DNA of 64,000 bases from Candidula unifasciata. Lineage: Eukaryota; Mollusca; Gastropoda; Stylommatophora; Geomitridae. Within the stretch, counting starts at the first letter, position 1. Every line of letters begins with the position of its first letter. Positions 55,250 through 64,000 of the stretch are shown here, in pieces. Under the pieces are notes generated by a model that was given only the letters and a program-made list of their open reading frames with translations, did no database searches and had not been told where the DNA came from. Position numbers and translations under genes: made by a program. The DNA lies in contig CAJHNH020006579.1 in NCBI GenBank assembly GCA_905116865.2, forward strand, positions 186,001 to 250,000, read 5' to 3'.

Positions 55250-55935
55250 ATTGAGTGAAACAAAACCATGACCTTCAGAGCAAACGACAACAGCTTGACC
55301 ACTTTGTCCTCAGTGCAACTGGGACATTCGGGTGGCCTGAATCCCTTTCAGGTTTGGACACAGCCATGAGTAGACTAAGAAACTTTAGGACGTCATGTTT
55401 TGGGGTGTCCTTACTATTATCATAAAGTTATTTTTTTTTACAGTTTAATTTAACATAATCTGATTAAAATTTGATGATTTACAAATTAGGGATAAATATG
55501 GTGTTACATCTAAAATAGGAAAAAGTATCTTTAGTATAAGCCTTTGTTCAGGTCACCTATATGTGTGGTTTTTCCAGCAAATTATCTTATATATATTATC
55601 TCATGCATTCTCAATATGCGTCCTATCCATCACTAGCATCTTTATTTTTTGCTTATATTGATTCACTGGCATAGTGCTTTTTTTTCTCCTTTATTTCAAC
55701 ATTATTTTATAACATTTTAATTCCTCTTTTCTGTGCAGACCCCAGATAATGACTGATAGTTTTTTTATTTGTAATTGTTTTGGTCAGTGAACATATTTTG
55801 ATCCATAATGATCAGAAATGATTTAGAGTAAATTATTGTAACTGAATTTAACTTCCTTTGCTAGCCACAGATGTCTTAGTCAGGTGAAAGCTTCTCTTGT
55901 CTTTTATATATATTCTTATATATATGTAAATGTCT
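54705..55935. other. Unassigned intron DNA with (GTTC)n
   Basis: A short (GTTC) repeat lies near 55089-55113 and a poly-C run at 55215. Nothing else recognised. Confidence 0.4.
55215..55246. repeat. Poly-C run
   Basis: Thirty-two C residues, read directly. Likely i-motif/G4 former or an assembly artefact site. Confidence 0.9.
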
Positions 55936-55939
55936 CCCG

Positions 55940-56185
55940 GGGGCCGCCATTGTTTAGGGACTAGACGCTCACCTGCAGATCGGAGGATCTTGGGTTTGTG
56001 TCCTGATGGAGTCTGACTTTAAAAAAAAATGACCTTGGCTCTTATAGTCGAACCAGCCTTAAATTGGTACCAGGTTCAGTCCTGGGAAATAAAGATGGCT
56101 GCGTGATGCTGTCCACATCACCCACCGAGGGCCAACTGGTTTACAAAATATAGGTCTTGCCCTATAAGCACAATACACGTGAATG
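55940..56185 (+). repeat. tRNA-derived SINE, family S1 (fullest copy)
   Basis: The head GGGCCGCCATTGTTTAGGGA then CTAGACGCTCACCTGCAGAT has an A-box-like TAGGGACTAGACG. The B-box-like GGGTTTGTGTCC comes about 40 bp later. An A-run and the body ACCAGCCTTAAATTGGTACC then AGGTTCAGTCC follow. Confidence 0.65.
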
Positions 56186-56199
56186 TTAAATATTGTATT

Positions 56200-56515
56200 A
56201 AGAATTGACATCACAGCACTCGAGAAGCTCCCATAAGCGCTCTGTCCCCATCTTCAGCAGCAAGCGAAGAGTTCCAATTCCAGTGGTACCAGTAACTGTC
56301 TGATTGTATATTCATTTAGCCCTTCTCTTGAGTGTTGAGCCTCGGCCTGATCCCCTGGTAACTCTCGCATCTCAGTCTCCTCAGACCGCATAATCTATTT
56401 GTGCCTCCTGTCCTCACTCGCTGCCAAAGGGCCCTCACAACATCTAGCTTGTCATACATCAAGTCACCACCAAGTGGTGCAGAACTGGCCAGTCTGTCTT
56501 CCTGCTAATTTCATG
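56200..56515 (-). pseudogene. I-type LINE family B tail fragment
   Basis: It starts with the family 3' end (ATTGACATCACAGCACTCGA...). The minus strand yields LLAAEDGDRAYGSFSSAV-like and upstream RNase H pieces. No frame intact. Confidence 0.6.
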
Positions 56516-56619
56516 AAGGTGTGGAAATAGGTCCTTTACTCACTTACTTTACATATTCCCCCATTTTGAACTACAGTGCTACCTAAATAAGTATCTGATT
56601 TCAATCTAGAAAAGAGTTT

Positions 56620-56845
56620 GACTGACTGACTGACTTTCTACCCCACCAGGACATCACACAAGCGATAAACACCCAATGACACAATGTGCCACCATGTGTG
56701 TGAGGATCACCGTGAAGAGGCCCCAGAAACCGCGTTCAGTCTTTAGGCCATATTTATGGCCAGGCTATGTTGCGGCCCCTGGCAAAAGCCAGAGTAGGGC
56801 TTTAAATAAAGAAAAATTTTGTCCTAAAAAGGACGCAAAAATATG
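56620..56845 (+). repeat. Family P hairpin-rich retroposon
   Basis: Near full length: TGACTGACTTTCTACCCCAC at the head, GCCATATTTATGGCC and GGCCCCTGGCAAAAGCC inside, and GTCCTAAAAAGGAC at the end. About 90 percent alike to 26003-26239 by eye. Confidence 0.8.
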
Positions 56846-56934
56846 AATAATATAGTTTCAGTTATTCTTTGCTTCATTTATTCTCATTGCTTTTCCCCTT
56901 TGAATTTCAAAACCTTACTTATTTACTTACTTAG

Positions 56935-58130
56935 TCGCTCCTCTTCTACCTTGGGGTGTAGAGGTTTGCCAGAGAGATCACCAGACGTCTCTATCAGCAG
57001 TTTTCTTTTTGGTTTTGTTCCATTCCAGTCCTCTGTCAGTTAGGGACTGTCGGATGTTGTCTTCCCAGCACCCCCTGGGTCGTTCTGGAGGTCTGGTTCC
57101 CTGGTTCTTAGTCTCCCATGCCTGCCATGGTGGCCGGTTTTCTCCCATTCTGCATACATGTCCAAACCATCGTAACTGTGACTGATCCACTCGGGTTTGT
57201 AAGGACTGGGTATCAAGATCTTGACATATTGTCTGATTGCGGACTTTGTCCCTTCTTGTCACTTGGACCACCTTTCTCAGATATCTTATTTCCGAGGCCT
57301 GCAGCTGGCTTCTGTGAGCTGTTGTCATTGCCCATGACTCACACCCATAGGTCAGGACTGGTTCATAGGTAGAGCGGTGAACAGCCATTTTCGTCCTCTT
57401 GCCAATTTCTCTTTTGCTAAGAAACCCTCGGTTTATGGCCTGGAAGAGTCTCCCAGCAGCTGCTTTTCGTGTAGCCAGCTCAGTCTTAATGCCTCCATTT
57501 CGGGCTAATACAACTCCAAGGTATTTGAACTGGTTAACCTGCTCCAATGCATACTGTCCCATCATGATCTGGTGTTTCTTCTCCTCTCTTGAGATCACCA
57601 TGGTTTTAGTTTTGGAGATACTGATGGTCATCCCTCTCTTTTCAAGCTCTTCCTTCCAGACAAGTAAGTTGGACTAAAGGTGTGCCTCTGATTTAGCTAT
57701 CTGCAAATACCAGCTCTGATATACAGATTGGTCTCATCTTCCAGTACCCGACAAAGTACTTCTTTGTCTTCTCCTTACAGGTCTTGATGACATCATCCAT
57801 CAAAAGAATGAAGAGGTGAGGTGAGAGAATATCACCTTGTCTAACATCGCTGGTGGTCTTAATTTCTTCTGACTTTTGGTCTGCTGTTCTTACATAATTT
57901 CTGCAGCTTTTGTAGAAACTCTGTATTGCACTGATCAGATTTGCTGGAATGTTTTTCCCAGCCAAGCAGCCCCAGAGCTTGTTCCAGGGTACTTTGTCAA
58001 ATGCTTTTTCCAGATCCAAAAAACATAGGTGCATTTCACTCTTATATTCAAGGTTTTTTTCACTCATCTGTCTCAGTGTGAAGATAAGGTCTTGAGTACT
58101 TCGGTTTGCTCTGAAGAATTTCAAAACCTA
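56935..58130 (-). mobile_element. LINE family W, RT palm to C-terminus (5'-truncated)
   Basis: Frame 58124-57693: RSTQDLIFTLRQMSEKNLEY, then LCFLDLEKAFDKVPWNKLWG (motif A), VRQGDILSPHLFILLMDDVI (motif B) and ELVFADS (motif C, cut). After a frameshift, 57631-56978 reads KYLGVVLARNGGIKTELATR, YGCESWAMTTAHRSQLQASE and RWFGHVCRMGENRPPWQAW, and ends near 56940. Distinct from families X, Y and RTE. In the intron after FRMD8 exon 6. Confidence 0.8.
56978..57631 (-). CDS. LINE family W, thumb and C-terminal region (open fragment)
   Basis: The 217-residue open frame begins MTISISKTKTMVISREEKKH, the region after motif C. It has the KYLG thumb box, the CESWAM block, and the C-terminal RWFGHVCRM...RPRGCWEDNIRQSL (the HVxRM...GRPRxxW signature of these LINEs). 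No catalytic residues are in this part. It is separated from the palm by a frame change at about 57690. Confidence 0.7.
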   Translation of the reverse strand: MTISISKTKTMVISREEKKHQIMMGQYALEQVNQFKYLGVVLARNGGIKTELATRKAAAGRLFQAINRGFLSKREIGKRTKMAVHRSTYEPVLTYGCESWAMTTAHRSQLQASEIRYLRKVVQVTRRDKVRNQTICQDLDTQSLQTRVDQSQLRWFGHVCRMGENRPPWQAWETKNQGTRPPERPRGCWEDNIRQSLTDRGLEWNKTKKKTADRDVW

Positions 58131-58462
58131 ATTGCTGGAATCCCCAATAATATTTAATTTTAATTGCATCTGGTTTTTCGCAAAGTTCAGATCACTGGGC
58201 TGCTCTGTCAGGATCAGTTGAATTTTGTTTGTGCAAAAGTTATCAGGTCTGTTGTCAGCAGTAATAACAACGATGACAAAAGACATTCAGGTTGTACTCC
58301 TGTAGCTATTTCCTATTTTCTGTTATTCTTTTATTGCAGTCTCAAGCTCCTTAGACAACTTTGCGTTTATTTCTTTATTTCATTTCCGTCTGTTAGAAAG
58401 AAGCACACTACTCTTTCATCCATGTTTAGAAGTGTTTGCCTGCTCCATTCTATCTTCTTTTA

Positions 58463-59128
58463 CAGCTATCCTCTGAATAACAGGCGGTAAAGATGACGGC
58501 CGCAAAATATCCTGACGAGCAACAGTCATGTGTTCAAAAATTGAAGTCGAAACTAACAAGGAACGAAAAAAATGTTATATCAAATCAACTACTTACCGAT
58601 ATTTTTATGCCTTTATATCTAGAAATTATGGCACAGAAGTTGTAAATAGTGCCCGAAATTCTGCTATTTGTGCCTGTTACGCCATTGAAATTCGGCTAAG
58701 TACGACCGGAACAAGGCGCCGCTCGTACCAGATTGGTAACGCAGTTTTCTCTTTAGTAGCATCCACAAACCGGCTATCCTCTGAATAACGAGCACAAAAG
58801 ATGCTGACGCTGACGCGGCGTGGATTGGGGCTAAACTAGATGGCTAGGACTCATGAGCAAAGCTGCAGGAGATGCAGAAGCCGCTGCCCGTGGGTCCCAG
58901 GCATCAAGTTTAGCCACATCCGAGCGGCGGGTAGCGGCTCGGGGGAGACTCTCGGCAGCAAGTTTAACTTGGCGGTTTGTTCCGTTTCTCGAAATTGTCA
59001 AGAGACACTAATCCTAGTTTTCCCACCATGTGCTCGTGACCGCTAGTGCGCAATTGACACATGACTGTGGCTCGTCAGGATATTTTGTGGCCGCCATCTT
59101 TACTGCCCGTTATTTGGAGGATAGCCTG
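58463..59128. mobile_element. 666-bp non-autonomous element with ~50-bp terminal inverted repeats
   Basis: Left arm: CAGCTATCCTCTGAATAACA, then GGCGGTAAAGATGACGGCCG and CAAAATATCCTGACGAG. The right arm is its near-perfect inverse (CTCGTCAGGATATTTTGTGG and onward, ending GGAGGATAGCCTG). A third copy of the GGCTATCCTCTGAATAAC end lies inside, at about 58767-58786. No transposase. Flanks share TTTTA on both sides, a possible short target duplication. Confidence 0.8.
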
Positions 59129-59129
59129 T

Positions 59130-60347
59130 TTTACATAACCTCAGAATACTATTTTGTCATATTTAATTTCTCCTGTCCATAGTTCTAACATTTAATGTGC
59201 TAGTTCTGAAAGTCTTCCAGATAAAAAGAGATAGATCATAATCCAAAATAGTTTTGGCTTACAGTGAAGTTCATACTAGAGACAACATTGCAGATATAGA
59301 TAATCTATTTCAAGCGAATGAAAGAAGAAGAAGAAGTTTTGACTTTTTTCATATTGTTTCTTTAACTGGCTGTTCCCCTTGTCTTGGTTAACCGAGTAAT
59401 TCTTGTTTCTGTCTTAGACTTGTCATAGCTGATTGGCTTTTGTGACTGAATCTTTTGACATGACATATTTGCCAATCCCTCATACATACCTGAATGGCCA
59501 ATAAGTTTACTTATCAGCTGTTAGAATCCTTGCAGTGCAGCTGGTAAATGTTTTCTTGAATGAAATAGTATTACAAAACAGCTTTACAAAACTGCATTAC
59601 AAAACAGCAGGCTTGAAGCTTCAAGATTTTGTAAAGACATCTGATGTTACATGTGGGCTTATGTCATTATCAGCTGTCACCTCAAAAATAGATTGTGGAA
59701 ATTCCCTGTACTAACAGAAAAATCATTGCAATGTTTGATCTGGCACAATAAACAGGTCATGTAATAAAGTCACTTTGTAGAAAATTTCAAACAACATAGA
59801 ATTCTGAAACAGCAAGCAGTTTTACTATTTGTCTGATTTTAACATTAATGCTGAAGGATCCAGAGGAAGTGTTTTATGAAGGAAGGCTACCTGCTAGCCT
59901 TTTGATCATGTATTGGATGCTTTAAAAAAAATTGGTCTGGCCTCCTAGCTCTATGCGTCCTAGGGAGTTTAGCATCAGAGGCCCAATGGATGGTAAAGCA
60001 ATTTTGTAATTTCACAACACATTAAAACATTCAGTAGGAATTCAGCTGTCATGCAATATACACATATTATGCATCAAAGTGACCAGGGATTGTTGGGGAG
60101 TAATAATAGAATACTGCTACCGAATATAATTGTGTTAGCAGTTAAATATTAGTAAATAAACGATGGGAGGTTTACATAAATTAAAAAAATTAAATAATAA
60201 TTGTTCTACTTACCACCATGGTGCTCACGAAAAGCTCATTAAAATATATTCAAAATGAATCACAAATGAACATGAACCACTTAGTACTTTACTAAAATGT
60301 AAACTCAGTCTGTACATTAGATCTTTTTCCAAAGAATCTTTTAAAGT
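59130..60347. other. Unassigned AT-rich DNA
   Basis: Nothing recognised beyond a short (GAA) run near 59325. Confidence 0.4.
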
Positions 60348-60355
60348 ATCATAAC

Positions 60356-60610
60356 TAGGGCTGTACCAAGTATTCGCTTCGGGACCGAATAGTGGACCTA
60401 ATAACTATTCAGTATTCGGCCGAATAGTTGCAGTCGGGCCAAATGCGAATAGTGGTTACCTTACTCCCATTTCTGCATACACTGTGATGGACTGAAATAA
60501 CTCTCTCATTAACACAATAGTTGCTGTTGCCTAAGTCTGTCGTAGCGGGGAAAACTGCCACCCAGTTGCGTGGTACAAACTGCATAAAATGCCAACCGTA
60601 GTATGTGTGC

Positions 60611-60650
<40 letters not shown>

Positions 60651-61126
60651 ATGCATTTTTCGTTCTTTCAGGGTGTCTTCGCCCAAATCAAATTGAAGAT
60701 ATTGGTAACGAGAATTTGAAGGTGCGTTTAAATTACATCAAATGAACGGCCGAGCGAACAATGGTTTTGAAAGTGGCGGGAGCCAACTAATCACAGACAT
60801 CAGAAAGAGACAGTCGTCATTTTTCAGCCATGTTATGAGAAGAGGAAAAATGAAACATTTGGTGACCACTGGAAAGATCTGTGGAAGGATGGAATGGATG
60901 AAGACAATGATACAAGATTCTTGTTGCATGGCATGGAGGTGTGTCAGCACACGAACTGATACATGCTGCAGGAGATCACAGATTGTGGAGAAGCATGATC
61001 GCCCACGTCAGTCGGCAAGGCACCAGATGATGATGATACACTATTTGTATTCGTGTTCAGCAGAATAGTTGGTCCCACTATTCGTATTTGGCCGAATAGT
61101 GAAAATCACTATTCCGTACAGCCCTA
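60356..61126. mobile_element. hAT-type MITE with exact 8-bp target duplication and a nested LINE tail
   Basis: The ends are TAGGGCTGTACC (left) and CCGTACAGCCCTA (right). ATCATAAC flanks both (60348-60355 and 61127-61134). The arms are rich in palindromic GAATA/TATTC motifs such as ATTCGGCCGAATA. About 60520-61045 is inserted foreign DNA, including a (TG)n(AG)n run and a LINE tail. Another left end is at 46499. Confidence 0.85.
60770..61045 (+). pseudogene. LINE C-terminal tail inside the MITE
   Basis: The frame at 60742-61068 reads KRQSSFFSHVMRRGKMKHLV, then TTGKICGRM. In another frame WHGGVSARELIHAAGDHRLW follows, and it ends in a (GAT) tail. It is the FxHVMRRxxLExLVTTGKIxGRR end of an RTE/CR1-type LINE. 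Confidence 0.55.
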
Positions 61127-61134
61127 ATCATAAC

Positions 61135-62015
61135 AGAGCACCATTATTTGGTAAAGAGAACTGACTTCCCAGAACAGTTAGTTTCTTCACACACAACGAT
61201 GTTTATCTAACACTCAGTTGGCCTGTAAATGTGTAGCTATGTTCCTAAATAATAAGGGGAATAGCACTAGAACTGAAACTGAAGAAAATTACCTTTTCTC
61301 TAATATTTATTTTATTTGTGCCAGCTGATTTTGTTATTGTTGTACCCTTCACGTGAGGTACACATTAGAGCTCTCCCTCATCAAAATTTGACCCTGTAAA
61401 TTACTGAAACAAGTCTACTTCATATCGTTATCTATCTAACTTAAGATAAATCTAATTTTAAATTTGAGACTTCTAAAGCCGTAAATCATATTGGCATGCT
61501 TGTAGAATACTGTTCGGCGGCCACATTGTTTTCCGACAGACACTTAGTAACTCAATAAACCTCGCAAATATTCTATATTTCAGGCTTTTAACCACATTTC
61601 CAAATAAGCATGTCTGATATCAAACACAAAGAACTGGAAAGGAAGTTGAAATTGACGAGTCCATGTTTTATTGGTTAGTGGTATATTAAAAACCTTCACT
61701 CCTCACATGCCGATTGGGCTGCCGGGTTGTAACCAATTAGTGCATGATGCATTCCTTAGGACTCAGAGAGCTAGGTCAGATAAGCTTAAAATAGGTGCCA
61801 TGTCATATTTTATTGATGACATCACCCATCCAGTGGCACTTGCTCTATAAAATATGGGAAAACCCACAGTATGCTGTCTTGGCTTGTAAAAAGGTTCTTT
61901 ATTTTTGTATTTGTATGCCTGAGGCTCCATTACCTTAAAGCAGATACAAAGATAACAGAAAGAAATAAACCACAATGATCAGTAACAGTTTCTAGTAAAC
62001 ATAACATATGTAATA
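61135..62015. other. Unassigned AT-rich DNA
   Basis: No recognised element or exon. Confidence 0.4.
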
Positions 62016-62024
62016 TTTATCTAT

Positions 62025-62540
62025 ATATATAAAAATCAATGTTTGTGTGTTTGTTTGCCCCCTATAGACTCGGAAACTACTGAACCGATTTAGCTGAAAT
62101 TTTCAGGATATGTTTGTTTTGATACCGGATGTTGAACCATCATGGTTTGAAATTCAACCAGTCACTGTTAGAGATAGGTGACCACAATTTAAGCCATAAT
62201 ATTCGAAACTAATATTTATGATTTTAGTTATTTCTAATTATAGCCACGTTAGTAATTGCGCATGCACCATGCAGCCAACACCTCCTCTAATACATAAAGT
62301 AGGTCGTGGTACAGCAAACAAGACTATATCTATATCTGTGCAGGCAGTGATTGCCACAATAACTATATTAGACACGATTTCTATTTTCTGTTTTTTTTTT
62401 TTCCAAACATCCTTTGATGAGTTGAAAAGTAGCCGATAGATTGGTAGGGAAAAAGAGGGGGGGGGCATCAGGGACTATTTCGACGTCTGCGCAGACATTG
62501 ACTGCGACATTAACCGTGTTAGACACGTGCGATTTCTTTT
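62025..62540. mobile_element. Helitron-like repeat, second copy
   Basis: It begins TCTATATATATAAAAATCAA then TGTTTGTGTGTTTGTTTGCC, a start common in arthropod Helitron-like elements, followed by ACTACTGAACCGATTTAGCT. The middle has two related blocks (CTATATCTGTGCAGGCAGTG at ~62330 and a second near 62480). The same block ends the repeat at 8285-9125. Confidence 0.45.
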
Positions 62541-62676
62541 GTTGTGCCGTTTCATTAATATATTTGGAATATCTGTCTATGAGAAAACGATTGCCTGCTG
62601 TTTTGAGTTGTGTTATAATCGGGACACTGCACACATCTAAAATAGTTATGTTCTCTTTTCGTTATTCTGATCGAGT

Positions 62677-62830
62677 GGTTGCTTGGTCGAATGGTTAGAA
62701 CACTTGGCTCTTGAGAGGGAGACCAGGGTTCGAATTCGCAGTAGTTTTTTTAATTTTTTTTTTACTTAGGGCCAAAATAAAATCCTCACCTGCACTGTCG
62801 TGGCGACAGCACTAGCCATATGGCCCTTAA
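62677..62830 (+). repeat. tRNA-derived SINE, family S2 (fullest copy)
   Basis: The head GCTTGGTCGAATGGTTAGAA has an A-box (TGGTCGAATGG). The B-box GGGTTCGAATTC is at about 62728-62739, then a T-rich joint and the S2 body ending ACTAGCCATATGGC. A poly-A tract follows at 62841-62867. Confidence 0.75.
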
Positions 62831-62840
62831 TGGTATATAT

Positions 62841-62867
62841 AAAAAAAAAAAAAAAAAAAAAAAAAAA
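62841..62867. repeat. Poly-A tract after the S2 SINE
   Basis: Twenty-seven A residues, consistent with an A tail. Confidence 0.85.
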
Positions 62868-62869
62868 CA

Positions 62870-63240
62870 AGGACAGGTTTGTGGGTAAACCAGTTGATAA
62901 TTAAATTTGACCATTTCACATACTTATGATTTCATTTTAAACTTTTCGATTGCATGGTTAAGCTGAAATTTCATAGCTTTTCATTTATTTTCATTTAGAT
63001 TTAATTATTTCATCTGCGTTGGAATTTTAAGCTGTGCTGTTTACCATAGCATTCATTTCCTAATTCTGGTGTATTTTTCCTGTTTTAATTGTTTTTCAAT
63101 TGGTTTTTTTCCCCTCTCAACTACTTCGATGAGGGAAAGAGTAGTCGGTGAATTTGGGGGGGTGGCAAACTGATTACTGAGAGAGCTTTAAGTCACAGTA
63201 ACTGCTTTACCCACTCAAAGTAGCAGCAGCAGTAGTAGTT
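62870..63240. other. Unassigned AT-rich DNA
   Basis: No recognised element; (AGC/AGT) trinucleotide run near 63215-63240. Confidence 0.35.
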
Positions 63241-63245
63241 TTGGT

Positions 63246-63425
63246 TGGGCGGTTACACCGTAGTGCTCTCATGTGAAGACCGCCGGTAAGGTTATGGCAT
63301 TCTTCTGTCGGGGAGCGAAATCATACATCCTAACCTGACCAGTCCGTGGCGACAGCACTAGCCATGCGGCGCCAAATCTTCTGGCTCAGACTCCCTATCT
63401 ACTCCGATGGTAAAACAGATAGCAG
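63246..63425 (+). repeat. tRNA-derived SINE, family S2 (third copy)
   Basis: GGGCGGTTACACCGTAGTGC forms the head; the B-box is degenerate (GACCGCCGGTAAGG). The body matches S2: GTGGCGACAGCACTAGCCAT, then GCGGC. Confidence 0.55.
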
Positions 63426-63469
63426 TGACATTATTTTAGCTACTGTGGTGGTGGTCGTGGTAGTAGTTG

Positions 63470-64000
63470 TATTGGTACTTGAAGGATGATGCGGTAAATA
63501 TTACATTAGCCCCATTCACTACCTATTACAATTCCTGCTCCTAATTTAGTCCGGATGGACAGGGATGTCAATGTCAGTTACAACAAAAAGAATATCGCCA
63601 GGTGATGATTTTTCAATCCTTCGAAGAGGGAGAGAGCAGTAGTCGGTGGAAGAGGGGAGGGGAGAGGGTAATGACTGAAATTTAAGAGAACTTGAAGAGC
63701 TTTACACATGATTTTTAAGTTCTCATTACTTACTTAAATTGTTTATATTTTACTAACGCTACCTTCACTATTCTAATTTTTGTACGACTTACTTTGTTAT
63801 TTACAAGTACAATAGTAGCTTTACTTACGTCTCCTTTAAAATTACAAACAGCTTTAGCATGTGATAACCAAAAAACCACTTTTGTTACTGTGCTAATAGC
63901 ACCATTTAAACGACCACTAATATAAAGACACAATTATTTGGTGCGTGTTCTAAAGTTGGAAAACCAGACTATCTCTATATAAATGTGCAGAGAATGATTG
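63470..64000. mobile_element. Helitron-like repeat, third copy, cut by the window end
   Basis: It parallels 8745-9090: GGTAAATATTACAYTRGCCS near the start, then ACGACCACTAATATAARGAC and CCAGACTATCTCTATAT at the end. Continues past 64000. Confidence 0.55.

Noticed and set aside
58350..58490. Possible next FRMD8 exon after the acceptor TTTTATTGCAG at ~58340
   Set aside because: The in-phase reading (LKLLRQLCVYFFISF...) has no resemblance to the start of the F3 lobe and no good donor follows.
62677..62745. Possible functional tRNA gene
   Set aside because: A- and B-box are present but the cloverleaf arms do not pair well and the sequence runs into a repeated SINE body.

Overview
This window is animal nuclear DNA: AT-rich, intron-bearing, and built mostly of decayed transposable elements. 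I see no bacterial-type operon, rRNA, CRISPR array or functional tRNA gene. The non-LTR retrotransposons (RTE-like and RNase H-bearing I-type LINEs), Penelope-like elements, hAT, Tc1/mariner and Helitron-like DNA elements and tRNA-derived SINEs, together with one clear metazoan host gene, suggest an arthropod or other invertebrate with a repeat-rich genome. I cannot fix the species.

Host genes, both on the + strand and both partial. (1) The 3' end of a small multi-pass membrane protein gene: final coding exon 20302-20570, upstream exon 9258-9356, and two phase-compatible micro-exons proposed at 9147-9176 and 4715-4739. I do not recognise the family. (2) The 5' half of an FRMD8 (Drosophila Bili/iTAP) orthologue: six phase-matched exons at 36484-36544, 38815-38982, 41574-41675, 45495-45553, 50508-50674 and 54082-54285. 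They encode the start codon and about 254 residues of the FERM domain. I could not find the downstream exons, which probably lie to the right of the window.

Mobile DNA, left to right. 0.1-3.5 kb: SINEs and Penelope endonuclease fragments. 4.9-7.7 kb: a decayed RTE-like LINE carrying an I-type LINE insertion (11-bp target duplication) and a deleted mariner. 8.3-9.1 kb: a Helitron-like repeat. 10.0-15.1 kb: a long minus-strand Penelope-like element with a 205-bp tandem repeat at its 5' end, interrupted by a LINE and a SINE. 15.6-19.8 kb: LINE and Tc1 fragments. 24.8-27.0 kb: several copies of a hairpin-rich short retroposon, one with a 16-bp target duplication. 25.9-30.4 kb: two related hAT elements head to head, the right one with an exact 8-bp target duplication. 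31.1-36.2 kb: an RTE-like LINE with endonuclease and reverse transcriptase, split by a ~1.2 kb insertion. 42.4-45.2 kb: an I-type LINE with a 10-bp target duplication that has lost its RNase H region. 50.8-52.0 and 56.9-58.1 kb: two further LINEs. 58.5-59.1 and 60.4-61.1 kb: two non-autonomous terminal-inverted-repeat elements, the second with an 8-bp target duplication. 62.0-64.0 kb: Helitron-like repeats and tRNA-SINEs. Long (TA)n, (CT)n and poly-C/G runs punctuate the window.

There is no gene cluster working as a pathway. The biology is two host genes whose introns have been enlarged by nested transposon insertions. Several insertions can be ordered in time from target duplications read directly in the sequence. 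Family names for transposons rest on motifs I could read; species, age and activity are not established.
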